DNA of 64,000 nucleotides from Altibacter sp. (GCA_002696485.1 NZTP01000066.1:1-64000); one strand, 5' to 3'; positions 43,840 to 53,417 are shown, counted from the stretch's first letter. The notes: generated by a model from the sequence alone, not told the origin. Numbers and translations: made by a program.

Positions 43840-44979
43840 CTATCTAATTCTTTTTTTTCGATTTGTTTCGTAATCGGTAAAGATCATTTCTCCTAGGCCC
43901 TGTAGTCCGGTATAAAATGCTTTTCCTTTATTTGCGAGTGTAAATTCATCCACGAACTGTTGCAGATACGGGTCATTGGCGATCATGAAGGTTGTGATTG
44001 GAATGTGCAGCTTTCGCGCTTGTGCTGCCATGGCATAACATTTATTCACAATATAGGGGTCTAACCCATTGCTGTTTTTGTAATACTGCCCATCGGGAAG
44101 TTGCAGGCAACTGGGCTTACCATCTGTGATCATAAAAATCTGCTTATTCGTGTTGCGCTTTCTTCGCAACATGTCCATGGCGAGCTGTAGCCCTGCTACA
44201 GTATTTGTATGGTACGGACCTACATTTAAATAAGGTAGATCTTTGATCTTTATAGGCCAAGCGTCATTTCCAAAAACCAGTATATCCAAAGTGTCCTTCG
44301 GATATCGGGAGGTAATCAACTCAGACAGGGCCATGGCTACTTTTTTAGCCGGAGTTATACGATCCTCACCATATAAAATCATACTATGACTAATATCGAT
44401 CATCAAGACTGTGCTCATTTGTGCCTTATAGGTTGTTTCCTCCACTATAAGGTCTCGTTCTTCCAGATTGAATGTTCCCAAGCCGTGATTTATTTGAGCA
44501 TTCTTTAAACTTTCGGTCATTGAGATCTGTTCTAATCGGTCGCCAAATTGATAGTCCCTGTATTCTCCTGCTTGTTCATCGCCGCGTCCTGTAAATCGAG
44601 TCTTGTGATTTCCGGAACCGCTGCGCTTCAACTTTCCGAAGATCTGTTCCAACGCTCTTTTTCGCAATGAACGTTCCAACTTTTCTGTCATGGTATTCTT
44701 TCCTTTTCCCCCTCCTTCTCCGCTGCCATCGGGCCGAAATTCTTCTCGAATGTATCCGCGTTTCTTCAGATCCTCAATAAAATCATCGATCGAATACTCA
44801 GCCGTTGTAAGCTTGTATTCTTCATCCAATTGGCGAAGCCAATCGATCGCTTCATCAAAGTCGCCCGAGGTATGTGTGATAAGTTCTTGAAATATCTCGA
44901 AGAGGCGATCAAACAATGACTGCTCTTGAGGAGTGTGTTTCGTGAATAGAAAGCCGGAGCGTGCCAATTTCTTTTTCAT
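43840..44979 (-). CDS. VWA domain protein, partner of the MoxR-like ATPase
   Basis: This 379-residue protein has an N-terminal helical region (about 1-130, with the basic segment KLERSLRKRALEQIFGKLKR) and a von Willebrand A domain at about 187-365. The MIDAS metal site is complete: DISHS (about 194-198), the Thr in HTNTVAG and the Asp in MITDGKPS. It lacks signal peptide and membrane helix, so it is cytoplasmic. It resembles the ChlD/CobT-like partner of MoxR ATPases, and the two genes are separated by only 6 bases. The pair is found across Bacteroidota; proposed roles are assembly or metal insertion into unknown client proteins. Confidence 0.9.
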   Translation of the reverse strand: MKKKLARSGFLFTKHTPQEQSLFDRLFEIFQELITHTSGDFDEAIDWLRQLDEEYKLTTAEYSIDDFIEDLKKRGYIREEFRPDGSGEGGGKGKNTMTEKLERSLRKRALEQIFGKLKRSGSGNHKTRFTGRGDEQAGEYRDYQFGDRLEQISMTESLKNAQINHGLGTFNLEERDLIVEETTYKAQMSTVLMIDISHSMILYGEDRITPAKKVAMALSELITSRYPKDTLDILVFGNDAWPIKIKDLPYLNVGPYHTNTVAGLQLAMDMLRRKRNTNKQIFMITDGKPSCLQLPDGQYYKNSNGLDPYIVNKCYAMAAQARKLHIPITTFMIANDPYLQQFVDEFTLANKGKAFYTGLQGLGEMIFTDYETNRKKRIR

Positions 44980-45036
44980 CTTCTAAATTTACTATAATTT
45001 AAGAGGATGAAAAAGGGATTAACAGCTATTTAAGAC

Positions 45037-45066
45037 TTGGCGGCTTGGAACATTTTAGTAACTTTA
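45037..45066 (+). promoter_or_regulatory. Promoter of the 45.1-52.7 kb operon
   Basis: TTG (45037-45039) and TAACTTTA (45059-45066) are spaced by 19 bases, matching the Bacteroidota promoter except for the last base of the -7 box. It lies 41 bases before the ATG at 45108. Confidence 0.65.
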
Positions 45067-45107
45067 TAAGTTCAAAAACAATTCAAAATTCTATCAATCA
45101 AGAAACA

Positions 45108-48100
45108 ATGAAAAAACTCTTCCTTCTTGCCCTATTGTTCATTACGGCAACCCTTACTGCCCAAGAATTGTCCATGGATATTTTAAAAGACATGAAACCC
45201 AGGAATATCGGTCCGGGCGGTATGTCAGGTCGTGTAACAGCGATTGATGTGGTCACGAATAATCCGGATATCATGTATGTTGGGACAGCATCGGGTGGCT
45301 TGTGGAAATCCACCAGTGGCGGTATCAAGTGGTCCCCTATTTTCGATGATCAGATCACGGGTTCTATTGGTGCCGTCGCTATCCAACAATCCAATCCTTC
45401 TGTGATCTGGGTAGGAACCGGTGAAGGAAATCCGCGTAACAGCTTGAACGGCGGCTATGGAATTTTCAAATCATTGGACGGTGGCAAGACCTGGAAATCG
45501 ATGGGTTTGGAAAAGACTCGGCACATCCATCGGGTAATTATTGATCCTAACAATCCAAATACAGTATACGTAGGCGCGATTGGATCTCCATGGGGTGAAC
45601 ATCCTGAACGCGGTGTATTTAAAACTACCGATGGCGGAAAGACATGGAATAAGATACTTTTTGCAAATAATAAAACGGGGGTGGCAGATATGGTCATGGA
45701 TCCCACCAACCCCAACAAATTGATCGTTGCGTTATGGGAACACAAACGGGATCCGTGGTTCTTTACCTCGGGAGGCGAAGGGTCCGGTATCTTTATTACA
45801 CACGATGGCGGCGAGACTTGGGAGGAGCGTACCGATGCGGACGGGCTTCCAAAGGGCGACTTGGGACGTATTGGTATTGCCATAGCACGCAATAAACCCA
45901 ATATAGTCTACGCATTGGTGGAAGCAAAGAAAAACGCTTTATATAAAAGTGAGGACGGCGGATTTACTTGGAAAAAGATAAACGATAAAGAAGATATTGG
46001 AAATCGTCCTTTTTATTATTCTGAAATTTATGTCGACCCACAAAACGAGAATCGGGTCTATTCGGTGTTTACCTACGTGAATGTTTCTGAAGATGGCGGA
46101 AAGAATTTTGAAGAGTTAATGCCGGCTTACGGTGTAGACAATGGTGTCCATCCAGACCATCATGCATGGTGGATTCATCCTACCGACGGAAGTTTTATGA
46201 TAGACGGGAATGATGGTGGAATGAACATCACACACGATGGCGGAAAAACGTGGCGCTTCGTTGGAAATTTACCTGTCGCCCAATTTTATCATATCAATGT
46301 AGATAACGAATTTCCTTACAATGTATACGGCGGAATGCAAGACAACGGAAGCTGGAGAGGTCCTGCTTATGTATGGAAGGACCAAGGCATTCGCAACGAC
46401 TATTGGCAAGAGATCTCCTTTGGGGATGGCTTCGATGTGGTTCCTGATGTAGATGACAGCCGTTATGGCTGGAGTATGAGTCAGCAGGGTTTTGTAAGTC
46501 GGTATGACTACCTTACCGGCAACAATTACACCGTACGCCCCACCCATCCCGACCCGAACGTAGAACTGCGTTTTAACTGGAACGCTGCCATTAATATCGA
46601 TCCGTTTAATAATAATACCCTTTACTTCGGAAGTCAGTTTGTGCACAAGAGTACAGACAAGGGGCTCACTTGGGAGATCATATCTCCTGATCTTACCACC
46701 AACGATCCGGAAAAGCAGAAACAAAGCGAAAGTGGTGGCTTGACCATGGACGCAACGGGAGCAGAAAATCATACAACTATTTTGGTAATTGAACCTTCTC
46801 CCCTAGAGCAGAATATGCTTTGGGTAGGAACCGATGACGGTCGGGTACACTATACCCAAAACGGAGGCCAAAACTGGACAGATGTTTCAAAGAACATAAA
46901 AGGTCTCCCTGAAGGCAGTTGGATCACCCAAATTAAAGCTTCCAATAAAAAGCAGGGAGAAGCACTTCTAGTCGCAAACGATTACCGAAGGTTCAATTAC
47001 ACCCCCTATGCGTATCGCACCAAAGATTACGGAAAGACTTGGGAACGCATTGTAGATGCTAACGATGTTGCCAGTTATACTCTCAGTATAGTAGAAGATC
47101 CCGTAGAACGCAATTTGATGTTCTTGGGAACGGATGATGGCTTGTACCTTTCGATAGATGCCGGAAACAGCTGGATGAAATGGACGCATGGGTTTCCAAC
47201 GGTCTCGGTAAAGGATTTGGTGATCCATCCTCGGGAGCATGATCTCGTAATAGGAACGTTTGGGCGGGCTGCTTGGGTTCTGGATGATATTCGTCCGCTA
47301 CGGGAAATTGCAAAGAACAAAACAATCCTGTCTTCAGATATTAAGGTATTCGATCCTCCCACAGCCTATCAAGCTTCCTACCAACAACCTACAGGCAGCC
47401 GTTTTGGTGCCGACGCTATTTACAATGGTGAGAACAGACCCTATGGAGCACAGATCGCGTATTACTTTCAGAAGAAGGAGGAAGCCAAAAAAGAGGAAAC
47501 AACTACAGACGATTCAAAGGAAGCTTCCGAAGAAACAAGTGCTTCCGAAGAAAAAGAAAAGGGACCCTCTAAAGATTCACTCTATATGAAGATCTATGAT
47601 GGCAATCGTCTTATTCGAACGTTAAAGACCAAAGTTCCGGACAGCACAGGACTATATAAATGGACGTGGTATATGGATGAGGCAGGAGTCGATCGCCCTT
47701 CCAGAAATGTACGGGAACGCAAGAACGAACCGGGGGGTACTTCGGTAAAACCGGGATCGTATAAAGTGGAATTACACTATATGGATAAGACTACTACCAC
47801 GACCATCAATGTGGCTACAGATCCACGATTGAATATTCCAAAAAAAGCGATCGATGAAAGCTATGCAGCATCTAAACAATTAGAAGCCCTTACTCAAACT
47901 GCGGCCGACGCAGTAAAACAATTGGTAGAAAGTAAGAATACCGCCGAGGATTTCAGTAAAAAATTGAAAAAAGAGGATGAAGAAAGGTATAAGGAAGAGA
48001 TCAAAGCGAGCAAAGTGATCGTAAAGAGGATCGATTCGATCGTCGCCTTATATCTAGGCAAAGAAGACGACCGTCAAGGAATTACCCGAAATCCTGAAGT

Positions 48101-48326
48101 AACCGTCATGCAGCGAATAGGAACAGCAAACTGGTACAGCGGTAGCCGTCCTAATGGTCTCACAGCTACCGAAAAAACCCTTTTACGGCATGCTGAGAAC
48201 CAATTGGACGACGCTTTGAAAGTGACCAATGCCTTTTTTGTAACCGAATGGCCCGAATATAGGTCTAATATGGAAAAACTTACGCTCTCACCTTTTGATG
48301 AGGTAAAAACCTTTAAAACCAACTAA
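45108..48326 (+). CDS. Exported BNR/Asp-box beta-propeller protein (VPS10/sortilin-like)
   Basis: This 1072-residue protein starts with a signal peptide (MKKLFLLALLFITATLTAQ). The body up to about residue 760 is an array of Asp-box blades (SLDGGKTWKS, TTDGGKTWNK, THDGGETWEE, SEDGGFTWKK, STDKGLTWEI), the fold of VPS10/sortilin and of sialidases, but no sialidase catalytic residues are evident. A Glu/Lys-rich low-complexity stretch lies at about 790-825 (KKEEAKKEETTTDDSKEASE), followed by a C-terminal domain of about 240 residues. Such proteins are often annotated as glycosyl hydrolase or exo-alpha-sialidase; neither is justified. ATG 45108 is chosen over 45045, which would overlap the -33/-7 promoter. 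It begins a five-gene operon. Confidence 0.88.
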   Translation: MKKLFLLALLFITATLTAQELSMDILKDMKPRNIGPGGMSGRVTAIDVVTNNPDIMYVGTASGGLWKSTSGGIKWSPIFDDQITGSIGAVAIQQSNPSVIWVGTGEGNPRNSLNGGYGIFKSLDGGKTWKSMGLEKTRHIHRVIIDPNNPNTVYVGAIGSPWGEHPERGVFKTTDGGKTWNKILFANNKTGVADMVMDPTNPNKLIVALWEHKRDPWFFTSGGEGSGIFITHDGGETWEERTDADGLPKGDLGRIGIAIARNKPNIVYALVEAKKNALYKSEDGGFTWKKINDKEDIGNRPFYYSEIYVDPQNENRVYSVFTYVNVSEDGGKNFEELMPAYGVDNGVHPDHHAWWIHPTDGSFMIDGNDGGMNITHDGGKTWRFVGNLPVAQFYHINVDNEFPYNVYGGMQDNGSWRGPAYVWKDQGIRNDYWQEISFGDGFDVVPDVDDSRYGWSMSQQGFVSRYDYLTGNNYTVRPTHPDPNVELRFNWNAAINIDPFNNNTLYFGSQFVHKSTDKGLTWEIISPDLTTNDPEKQKQSESGGLTMDATGAENHTTILVIEPSPLEQNMLWVGTDDGRVHYTQNGGQNWTDVSKNIKGLPEGSWITQIKASNKKQGEALLVANDYRRFNYTPYAYRTKDYGKTWERIVDANDVASYTLSIVEDPVERNLMFLGTDDGLYLSIDAGNSWMKWTHGFPTVSVKDLVIHPREHDLVIGTFGRAAWVLDDIRPLREIAKNKTILSSDIKVFDPPTAYQASYQQPTGSRFGADAIYNGENRPYGAQIAYYFQKKEEAKKEETTTDDSKEASEETSASEEKEKGPSKDSLYMKIYDGNRLIRTLKTKVPDSTGLYKWTWYMDEAGVDRPSRNVRERKNEPGGTSVKPGSYKVELHYMDKTTTTTINVATDPRLNIPKKAIDESYAASKQLEALTQTAADAVKQLVESKNTAEDFSKKLKKEDEERYKEEIKASKVIVKRIDSIVALYLGKEDDRQGITRNPEVTVMQRIGTANWYSGSRPNGLTATEKTLLRHAENQLDDALKVTNAFFVTEWPEYRSNMEKLTLSPFDEVKTFKTN

Positions 48327-48338
48327 TCACGAAAACCC

Positions 48339-50291
48339 ATGAAAAGAATTCTAATTTTAACTACGCTCTCGATACTTTTCTTTGCCTGCAAGGAAAAAGA
48401 GAAAAAAGAAACTGAAGTTGCCGAAACTGTAGAACAGTATACCATCGAGCAATTTATGGACAATGAGAACGCCTTTGCAAACGGGTATTCCCCCGACAAG
48501 TCAAAAGTATTAATGACCAGTAATAGGTCGGGGATTTATAATATGTACACCGTACCTTCAACGGGAGGCGAATGGATACCGGTCACGAAATCGGACAGTG
48601 CTTCGGTTTTTGGCATTTCCTATTTTCCGGAGGACGAGCGTATTTTATTCCGAATGGATGGCAATGGCGATGAGATCTATAAACTTTATGTGAAGGATGG
48701 TGAAGAGATCACCAGACTTACCCCTGCGGAAAATGTGCGTGCACTCTTTAGAGGATGGTCCAAGGACGGAAAGCGTTTTTTCTACGGAAGCAACGAACGT
48801 GACCCACGGTATATGGATCATTATGAGATGGACATCGCTACTTTTACATCGAAATTGCTTTATAAGAATGAAGATGGTATGGAATACGGCGGGATGAGCG
48901 ATGACGGAAAATACATGGCCTTGTCTAAAGCGGTCAATACCAATGATGTGGATCTGTTTCTTTTAAATACTGAAACCAATACCACGACAAGGATCAATGA
49001 CACGATTAGCGGGAACGCTGCACAGGATTTTTCTCCTGACGGCAAAGCGTTTTATTACACGACCGATAAGGACGCTGAATTCAGTTATTTGATGAAATAC
49101 GATATTAAAGAAGGTACCAAAGTGAAAGCTATGGAGAAGCCTTGGGATATTACCAGCTTTTATTTTACTGAAAATGGCACCTACCAATTACTATTCACTA
49201 ATGAAGATGCAGAAACTGTATTGGAGGTGGTAGAAGTTGCCACAGGAGACCGCATGACTTTACCCAGGTTTGACGGACAGAACATTTACGGCGTAGATTT
49301 CTCAAAAGATGAGCGCATGGCATTGTTGAGTGTTGGAGGATCCCATACACCAAGTAATACTTACAGTTATAATGTAGAGACCAAGGAAGTGGTACAGCTT
49401 ACAGATGTGCTAAACAAAGCAATTGATGCGGATGACCTCGTGGCTGCCAAAGTGGTAAGGTTTAAATCTTTCGACGGACTTGAGATCCCGGCCATATACT
49501 ATGAGCCGAAGCAAGCCTCTAAGGACAATAAGGTCCCGGCATTGGTCTGGGTTCACGGCGGACCGGGAGGACAATCACGTCAAGGCTTCAATTCTACGAT
49601 TCAATATTTGGTAAATCACGGATATGCTGTTCTAGCTGTGAACAACCGCGGAAGTAGCGGTTATGGAAAGACATTTTTTAAGATGGACGACCAAAATCAT
49701 GGCGATAAGGACCTAAAGGACTGTATTGCCGGTAAAGATTGGCTTGCCGAACAAGAAGTGATTGATGGTGAAAAGATCGGTATTTTAGGAGGATCTTACG
49801 GAGGATATATGACCATGGCCGCCCTTACTTATGCACCCGAAGAATTTAAAGTAGGTGTGAATATTTTTGGAGTGACCAATTGGTTACGAACCTTAAAGAG
49901 CATCCCGCCATGGTGGGAATCTTTCAAGGACGCCTTATACACCGAAATGGGGGATCCCAATACCGAGGATTCTATTCGTTTGCGTGCCATCTCACCATTG
50001 TTCCATACCGAAAAGGTTACCAAGCCCTTAATTGTACTTCAAGGGGCTCAAGATCCCCGTGTACTGAAAGTGGAGTCCGATGAGATTGTAGAGGGCGTTC
50101 GTAAAAACGGAGTGCCTGTTGAATACGTACTCTTTGAAGATGAAGGTCATGGATTCGTAAAAAAAGAGAATCAGATAGAGGCCTACGGAAAAATTAAGGA
50201 ATTTTTAGACAAATATTTAAAAGGGGAAGGAATGGAAACCATGGAAGATGGTACTTCCAATAGCACTAAGATCGAAGCAGATTCGAAGTAA
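48339..50291 (+). CDS. S9 family prolyl oligopeptidase-like lipoprotein
   Basis: This 650-residue serine peptidase has a lipobox (LFFAC, Cys about 16). The N-terminal 380 residues form the beta-propeller that limits access of large substrates (SPDKSKVLMTSNRSGIYNMY, FSPDGKAFYYTTDKDAE). The C-terminal alpha/beta hydrolase domain has the nucleophile in GILGGSYGGYMTMAAL (Ser about 485), Asp in QGAQDPRVLKVES (about 571) and His in DEGHGFVKKENQ (about 604). GGPGGQSRQGFNSTIQYLVNHGYAVLAVNNRGSSGYG holds the oxyanion region. It would release dipeptides or cut proline-containing peptides in the periplasm. Gap to the previous gene is 12 bases. Confidence 0.94.
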   Translation: MKRILILTTLSILFFACKEKEKKETEVAETVEQYTIEQFMDNENAFANGYSPDKSKVLMTSNRSGIYNMYTVPSTGGEWIPVTKSDSASVFGISYFPEDERILFRMDGNGDEIYKLYVKDGEEITRLTPAENVRALFRGWSKDGKRFFYGSNERDPRYMDHYEMDIATFTSKLLYKNEDGMEYGGMSDDGKYMALSKAVNTNDVDLFLLNTETNTTTRINDTISGNAAQDFSPDGKAFYYTTDKDAEFSYLMKYDIKEGTKVKAMEKPWDITSFYFTENGTYQLLFTNEDAETVLEVVEVATGDRMTLPRFDGQNIYGVDFSKDERMALLSVGGSHTPSNTYSYNVETKEVVQLTDVLNKAIDADDLVAAKVVRFKSFDGLEIPAIYYEPKQASKDNKVPALVWVHGGPGGQSRQGFNSTIQYLVNHGYAVLAVNNRGSSGYGKTFFKMDDQNHGDKDLKDCIAGKDWLAEQEVIDGEKIGILGGSYGGYMTMAALTYAPEEFKVGVNIFGVTNWLRTLKSIPPWWESFKDALYTEMGDPNTEDSIRLRAISPLFHTEKVTKPLIVLQGAQDPRVLKVESDEIVEGVRKNGVPVEYVLFEDEGHGFVKKENQIEAYGKIKEFLDKYLKGEGMETMEDGTSNSTKIEADSK

Positions 50292-50294
50292 TCT

Positions 50295-50993
50295 ATGAAA
50301 AGCTATAAGCTTTCCTTGCTAGGAATCTTGACCTTTTTTGGGTGTATTACAACGAATGCCCAAGATACCGGTGAAAACACCTTGGGAGCTTGGTATATTT
50401 ACTTTGGCACGAACACCATTAGTAATACGCTGAGCATTCACACCGAATTGCAGTATAATGTATATGAAATTACATCCAATTTAGAACAATTCTGGGCCAT
50501 TACAGCGCTTAACTATTCTGTAGCGCCAGATGCACAAGTGTCTTTGGGATACGGCTATTTTAACGGTGATCCTACGTTTGAGGATACACCTTTAGAAGAA
50601 AATACTTGGGAGAACAGGGTATTTGAACAATTTACACATAGTGCTCGAATAGGCAAGTTCGCTTTACAGAATCGCTATCGAATAGAACACAGATTCATAG
50701 AACTTCCCGCACAGTCCATAACCCGACAACGGGTTCGTGGTCGATTGCAAGTGAATTATCCGCTAACTGAAAAATGGTTCTTAATAGCCTTTGACGAAAT
50801 ATTCTTAGACTTGCGAGAACCTGTTTTCAACCAAAACAGATTGTTTGGTGCTTTGGGCCGAAAGATCACACCGAATGCGGCTGTACAAGTAGGCTATATG
50901 AAACTGCACCTCCCCGGCAGAGCTTATGACCGACTGCAATTGGTATTGAACATAAACACCGACCTGCGCAAGAAAAAAGATGTAATCAATTAG
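50295..50993 (+). CDS. DUF2490 domain protein, outer-membrane beta-barrel-like
   Basis: This 232-residue exported protein belongs to DUF2490, a family confined mostly to Bacteroidota. After a signal peptide (MKSYKLSLLGILTFFGCITTNAQ) it consists of alternating amphipathic beta strands (LGAWYIYFGTNTISNTLSIHTELQYNVYE, FALQNRYRIEHRF, WFLIAFDEIFLDLRE, AVQVGYMKLHLPG) and ends in a hydrophobic strand, which is how outer-membrane barrels look. The function is unknown. It lies three bases after the S9 peptidase gene and three bases before the hydrolase-OsmC gene, so it is firmly inside the operon. Confidence 0.85.
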   Translation: MKSYKLSLLGILTFFGCITTNAQDTGENTLGAWYIYFGTNTISNTLSIHTELQYNVYEITSNLEQFWAITALNYSVAPDAQVSLGYGYFNGDPTFEDTPLEENTWENRVFEQFTHSARIGKFALQNRYRIEHRFIELPAQSITRQRVRGRLQVNYPLTEKWFLIAFDEIFLDLREPVFNQNRLFGALGRKITPNAAVQVGYMKLHLPGRAYDRLQLVLNINTDLRKKKDVIN

Positions 50994-50996
50994 CGA

Positions 50997-52211
50997 ATGA
51001 ATTTTCAAAAAATAAGTTTTAAGAATCAAGATGGGCAAACCCTTTCAGGTCGTTTGGAACTTCCTGTAGATAGACACCCACATAATTTTGCTGTGTTTGC
51101 ACATTGCTTTACCTGCACCAAGAATTTATTGGCTGTCAAGAATATAAGCAGGGCACTCACGGCTTCAGGGATTGGGGTATTGCGGTTTGATTTTACGGGA
51201 TTGGGAGAAAGCGAAGGTGCCTTTGCCGACACCAATTTTTCGGGAAATGTGGAAGATCTTATTGCTGCTTCAGAGTATCTGTCAGAACATTTCAAAGCCC
51301 CCTCCTTATTAGTAGGTCATTCGTTGGGAGGGGCTGCCATTATCTACGCCGCAAAACAACTGTCCTCCGTCCAAGCCGTAGCCACTATTGGTGCACCAAG
51401 CAATCCGGTGCATGTGCAACATTTGTTAAAAAGTGAACTGGCCGAGATCCAAGAAAAAGGAATGGCACAGGTAAGCTTGGGTGGCAGGGATTTCAGAATA
51501 AAGAAACAATTCTTAGACGATCTTAAATCCAAATCTCTCCAAAAGGTATTAAAAGAGCTGAGTAAGGCAGTACTTGTACTCCATTCGCCACAGGACACCA
51601 TTGTTGGCATCAAGAATGCAGAAGAGTTGTACATGGCAGCACATCACCCCAAGAGTTTTGTTTCGTTGGACGGTGCAGACCATCTCTTATCATCAAAGAA
51701 AGATTCTTTGTATGTCGGACGAGTGATCGCAGGATGGGCTTCGCGTTATCTCAGCATCCCCGAAGTATCCAAAGTTAAGACGCAACACGACGTGGTTGCG
51801 AGTTTGGAGGCAGAGAACGGTTTCACTACCCAAATGAAATTAGGCAGTCATTATATGGTGGCCGACGAACCTACACGTGTGGGCGGCAACGACTTCGGGC
51901 CTACCCCTTACGAACTGGTTTCGGCAGGTCTCTCGGCATGTACTGCAATGACCATTCAAATGTATGCGCGCCGAAAGAAGTGGGATTTACAACATGTTGA
52001 AGTGCATATCAGCTATAATAAGGATTACGCTATAGATTGTGAGAATTGCGAGCAAGACTCGGCCAAGATCGATACCTTCCTGCGTGAAATACGACTGGAA
52101 GGCGATCTAGATGAAAAGCAAGTAAAACGCCTTCTTGAGATCGCCAACAAATGCCCGGTTCATAAGACACTGCACACAGCCACACAGGTCATCACCAAGT
52201 TAATCTCGTAA
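50997..52211 (+). CDS. Alpha/beta hydrolase-OsmC fusion protein
   Basis: This 404-residue cytoplasmic protein joins an alpha/beta hydrolase (about 1-250) to an OsmC/Ohr-type peroxiredoxin domain (about 262-404). The hydrolase has the nucleophile elbow VGHSLGGAA (Ser about 108), Asp in HSPQDTIVG and His in GADHLLSSK. The OsmC part has its two reactive cysteines in GLSACTAMTIQMYA (about 315) and in CPVHKTLH (about 386). OsmC proteins reduce organic hydroperoxides, and the fused hydrolase may release fatty-acid hydroperoxides or esters for it; this is inference. The fusion is a known domain pair in Bacteroidota. Start ATG 50997 lies three bases after the preceding stop codon. Confidence 0.93.
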   Translation: MNFQKISFKNQDGQTLSGRLELPVDRHPHNFAVFAHCFTCTKNLLAVKNISRALTASGIGVLRFDFTGLGESEGAFADTNFSGNVEDLIAASEYLSEHFKAPSLLVGHSLGGAAIIYAAKQLSSVQAVATIGAPSNPVHVQHLLKSELAEIQEKGMAQVSLGGRDFRIKKQFLDDLKSKSLQKVLKELSKAVLVLHSPQDTIVGIKNAEELYMAAHHPKSFVSLDGADHLLSSKKDSLYVGRVIAGWASRYLSIPEVSKVKTQHDVVASLEAENGFTTQMKLGSHYMVADEPTRVGGNDFGPTPYELVSAGLSACTAMTIQMYARRKKWDLQHVEVHISYNKDYAIDCENCEQDSAKIDTFLREIRLEGDLDEKQVKRLLEIANKCPVHKTLHTATQVITKLIS

Positions 52212-52214
52212 CCT

Positions 52215-52709
52215 ATGGGATTAATGCGGTCTAAACGATTTGAGGTTTCCCTATTAGGCACACACACGATTGAGATCCCGGAGGCCTTTGCCATTCCTTT
52301 TGCAGAAAAAGGACACAGCCGGGTAGAATTTCACGCTTTTTTTAAGGCTACTGAAATTCGGTTTCATGGAGCGCTTAAACGCATTAAAGGGCGGTTTCTT
52401 GTGAGCTTCGGAAAGCGTTACCAAAAGGAATTGGGGGTGTCATCCAAGGATTGTTTTATGCTAGAGATGGTGGAAGATGTCACAACATATGGTGTTGAAA
52501 TGCCCGAAGAATTTACGGCTGTGTTGGAAAGTGATCCTGAAGCCGAAGCTAAGTTTGAAGCCTTGAGTGATGGGAAGAAACGCTCTCTTATTTATTATAT
52601 CCTTCGGTTTAAGAATTCTCAAACACGCATCGATAAAGCACTGCACATTTCAGAAAACATAAAAAGAGGGATCACAGATACGAACGATTTGATAAAATCC
52701 TCTTACTAA
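52215..52709 (+). CDS. DUF1905/YdeI-type (OmdA) protein
   Basis: This 164-residue protein combines a DUF1905-like beta-barrel domain (about 7-90, with IEIPEAFAIPFAEKGHSRVEFHAF and FLVSFGKRYQKELGV) with a C-terminal OmdA/YdeI helix region (about 100-155, PEEFTAVLESDPEAEAKFEAL and KKRSLIYYILRFKNSQTRIDKA). The DNA-binding-like AbrB fold of DUF1905 has been suggested, but no function is established. It has no signal peptide. It closes the operon, three bases after the hydrolase-OsmC gene, and pairs loosely with the other YdeI-like gene at 34288. Confidence 0.85.
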   Translation: MGLMRSKRFEVSLLGTHTIEIPEAFAIPFAEKGHSRVEFHAFFKATEIRFHGALKRIKGRFLVSFGKRYQKELGVSSKDCFMLEMVEDVTTYGVEMPEEFTAVLESDPEAEAKFEALSDGKKRSLIYYILRFKNSQTRIDKALHISENIKRGITDTNDLIKSSY

Positions 52710-52731
52710 TTGCTAAGATTTTGTAAAGGTT

Positions 52732-52762
52732 TTGGCAGTAGCGCCGATTCACAGTACCTTTA
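52732..52762 (+). promoter_or_regulatory. Promoter of the superoxide dismutase gene
   Basis: TTG of TTTGG (52732-52734) and TACCTTTA (52755-52762) are spaced by 20 bases, a good Bacteroidota promoter, 29 bases before the ATG at 52792. Confidence 0.7.
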
Positions 52763-52791
52763 ATATTATAATAACCATAAAAACTGAAACA

Positions 52792-53385
52792 ATGAAAAAA
52801 ATAGCCTTATCCATTGCAACCATAGCTCTGCTGGGCACTGTGAGTTGTAAGAATGATAAAAAAGAAATGGATGCCGAAAATGAAATAACCGAAGAAATGG
52901 TAGAAGATACCAAAGAAGTGGAACAAGAAGTTAAGAGTGTCGAGATTCGTCTTATGTCCAAAAGCGACTCAAAAGCCTCCGGGAAAGCGTATTTTACAGA
53001 AGAGAACGGAATCGTGACCTTTGAAGCTAAGGTTGAAGGTCTTGATCCGGGAACCCATGCAATACACATTCATGAATCTGCCGATTGTTCTGCAGCAGAC
53101 GGTTCCTCGGCGGGAGGCCATTGGAACCCTACCTTTGCACCGCACGGTAAGTGGGGAGATGCAGGAGGCTACCACAAAGGCGATATAGGTAATTTTGAAG
53201 CAGATGAGTCCGGAAGTGGTTCCATTTCTATGCAAACCGATGAATGGTGCATAGGATGTGGTGATGAAAAGAAAGATATTTTAGGTAAGTCCATTATTGT
53301 ACACCAAGGAGCCGACGATTTTAAGAGCCAGCCCAGCGGTGATGCCGGTGCTCGAGTAAGTTGCGGCGGAATTATTCAGCAATAA
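52792..53385 (+). CDS. sodC: Cu/Zn superoxide dismutase lipoprotein
   Basis: This 197-residue enzyme converts superoxide to peroxide and oxygen outside the cytoplasm. A lipobox (GTVSC, Cys about 19) anchors it and a Glu/Lys-rich linker (about 22-50) precedes the SOD domain. Metal ligands are clear: HAIHIHESADC (Cu His pair), AGGHWNP, PHGKWGDAGGYHKGDIGN (Zn His and Asp) and IIVHQGADDF (last Cu His). The disulfide pair is Cys of ESADC with Cys of ARVSCGGI. An extra cysteine pair, WCIGCGDEKK (CxxC), lies in the electrostatic loop region and is unusual. ATG 52792 sits after a good promoter and rules out the longer frame from 52732. An 18-bp terminator follows. Confidence 0.92.
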   Translation: MKKIALSIATIALLGTVSCKNDKKEMDAENEITEEMVEDTKEVEQEVKSVEIRLMSKSDSKASGKAYFTEENGIVTFEAKVEGLDPGTHAIHIHESADCSAADGSSAGGHWNPTFAPHGKWGDAGGYHKGDIGNFEADESGSGSISMQTDEWCIGCGDEKKDILGKSIIVHQGADDFKSQPSGDAGARVSCGGIIQQ

Positions 53386-53417
53386 AAAACACATTCTTTA
53401 AAAAAGTTTAGCCAATA

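Noticed and set aside
42367..44979. True magnesium or cobalt chelatase
   Set aside because: No large chelatase subunit (BchH/CobN) or tetrapyrrole gene is present; the pair better fits the general MoxR-VWA type.
45108..48326. Sialidase or glycosyl hydrolase function
   Set aside because: Only Asp-box structural repeats are visible; the catalytic Arg triad, Tyr and Glu of sialidases cannot be assigned.
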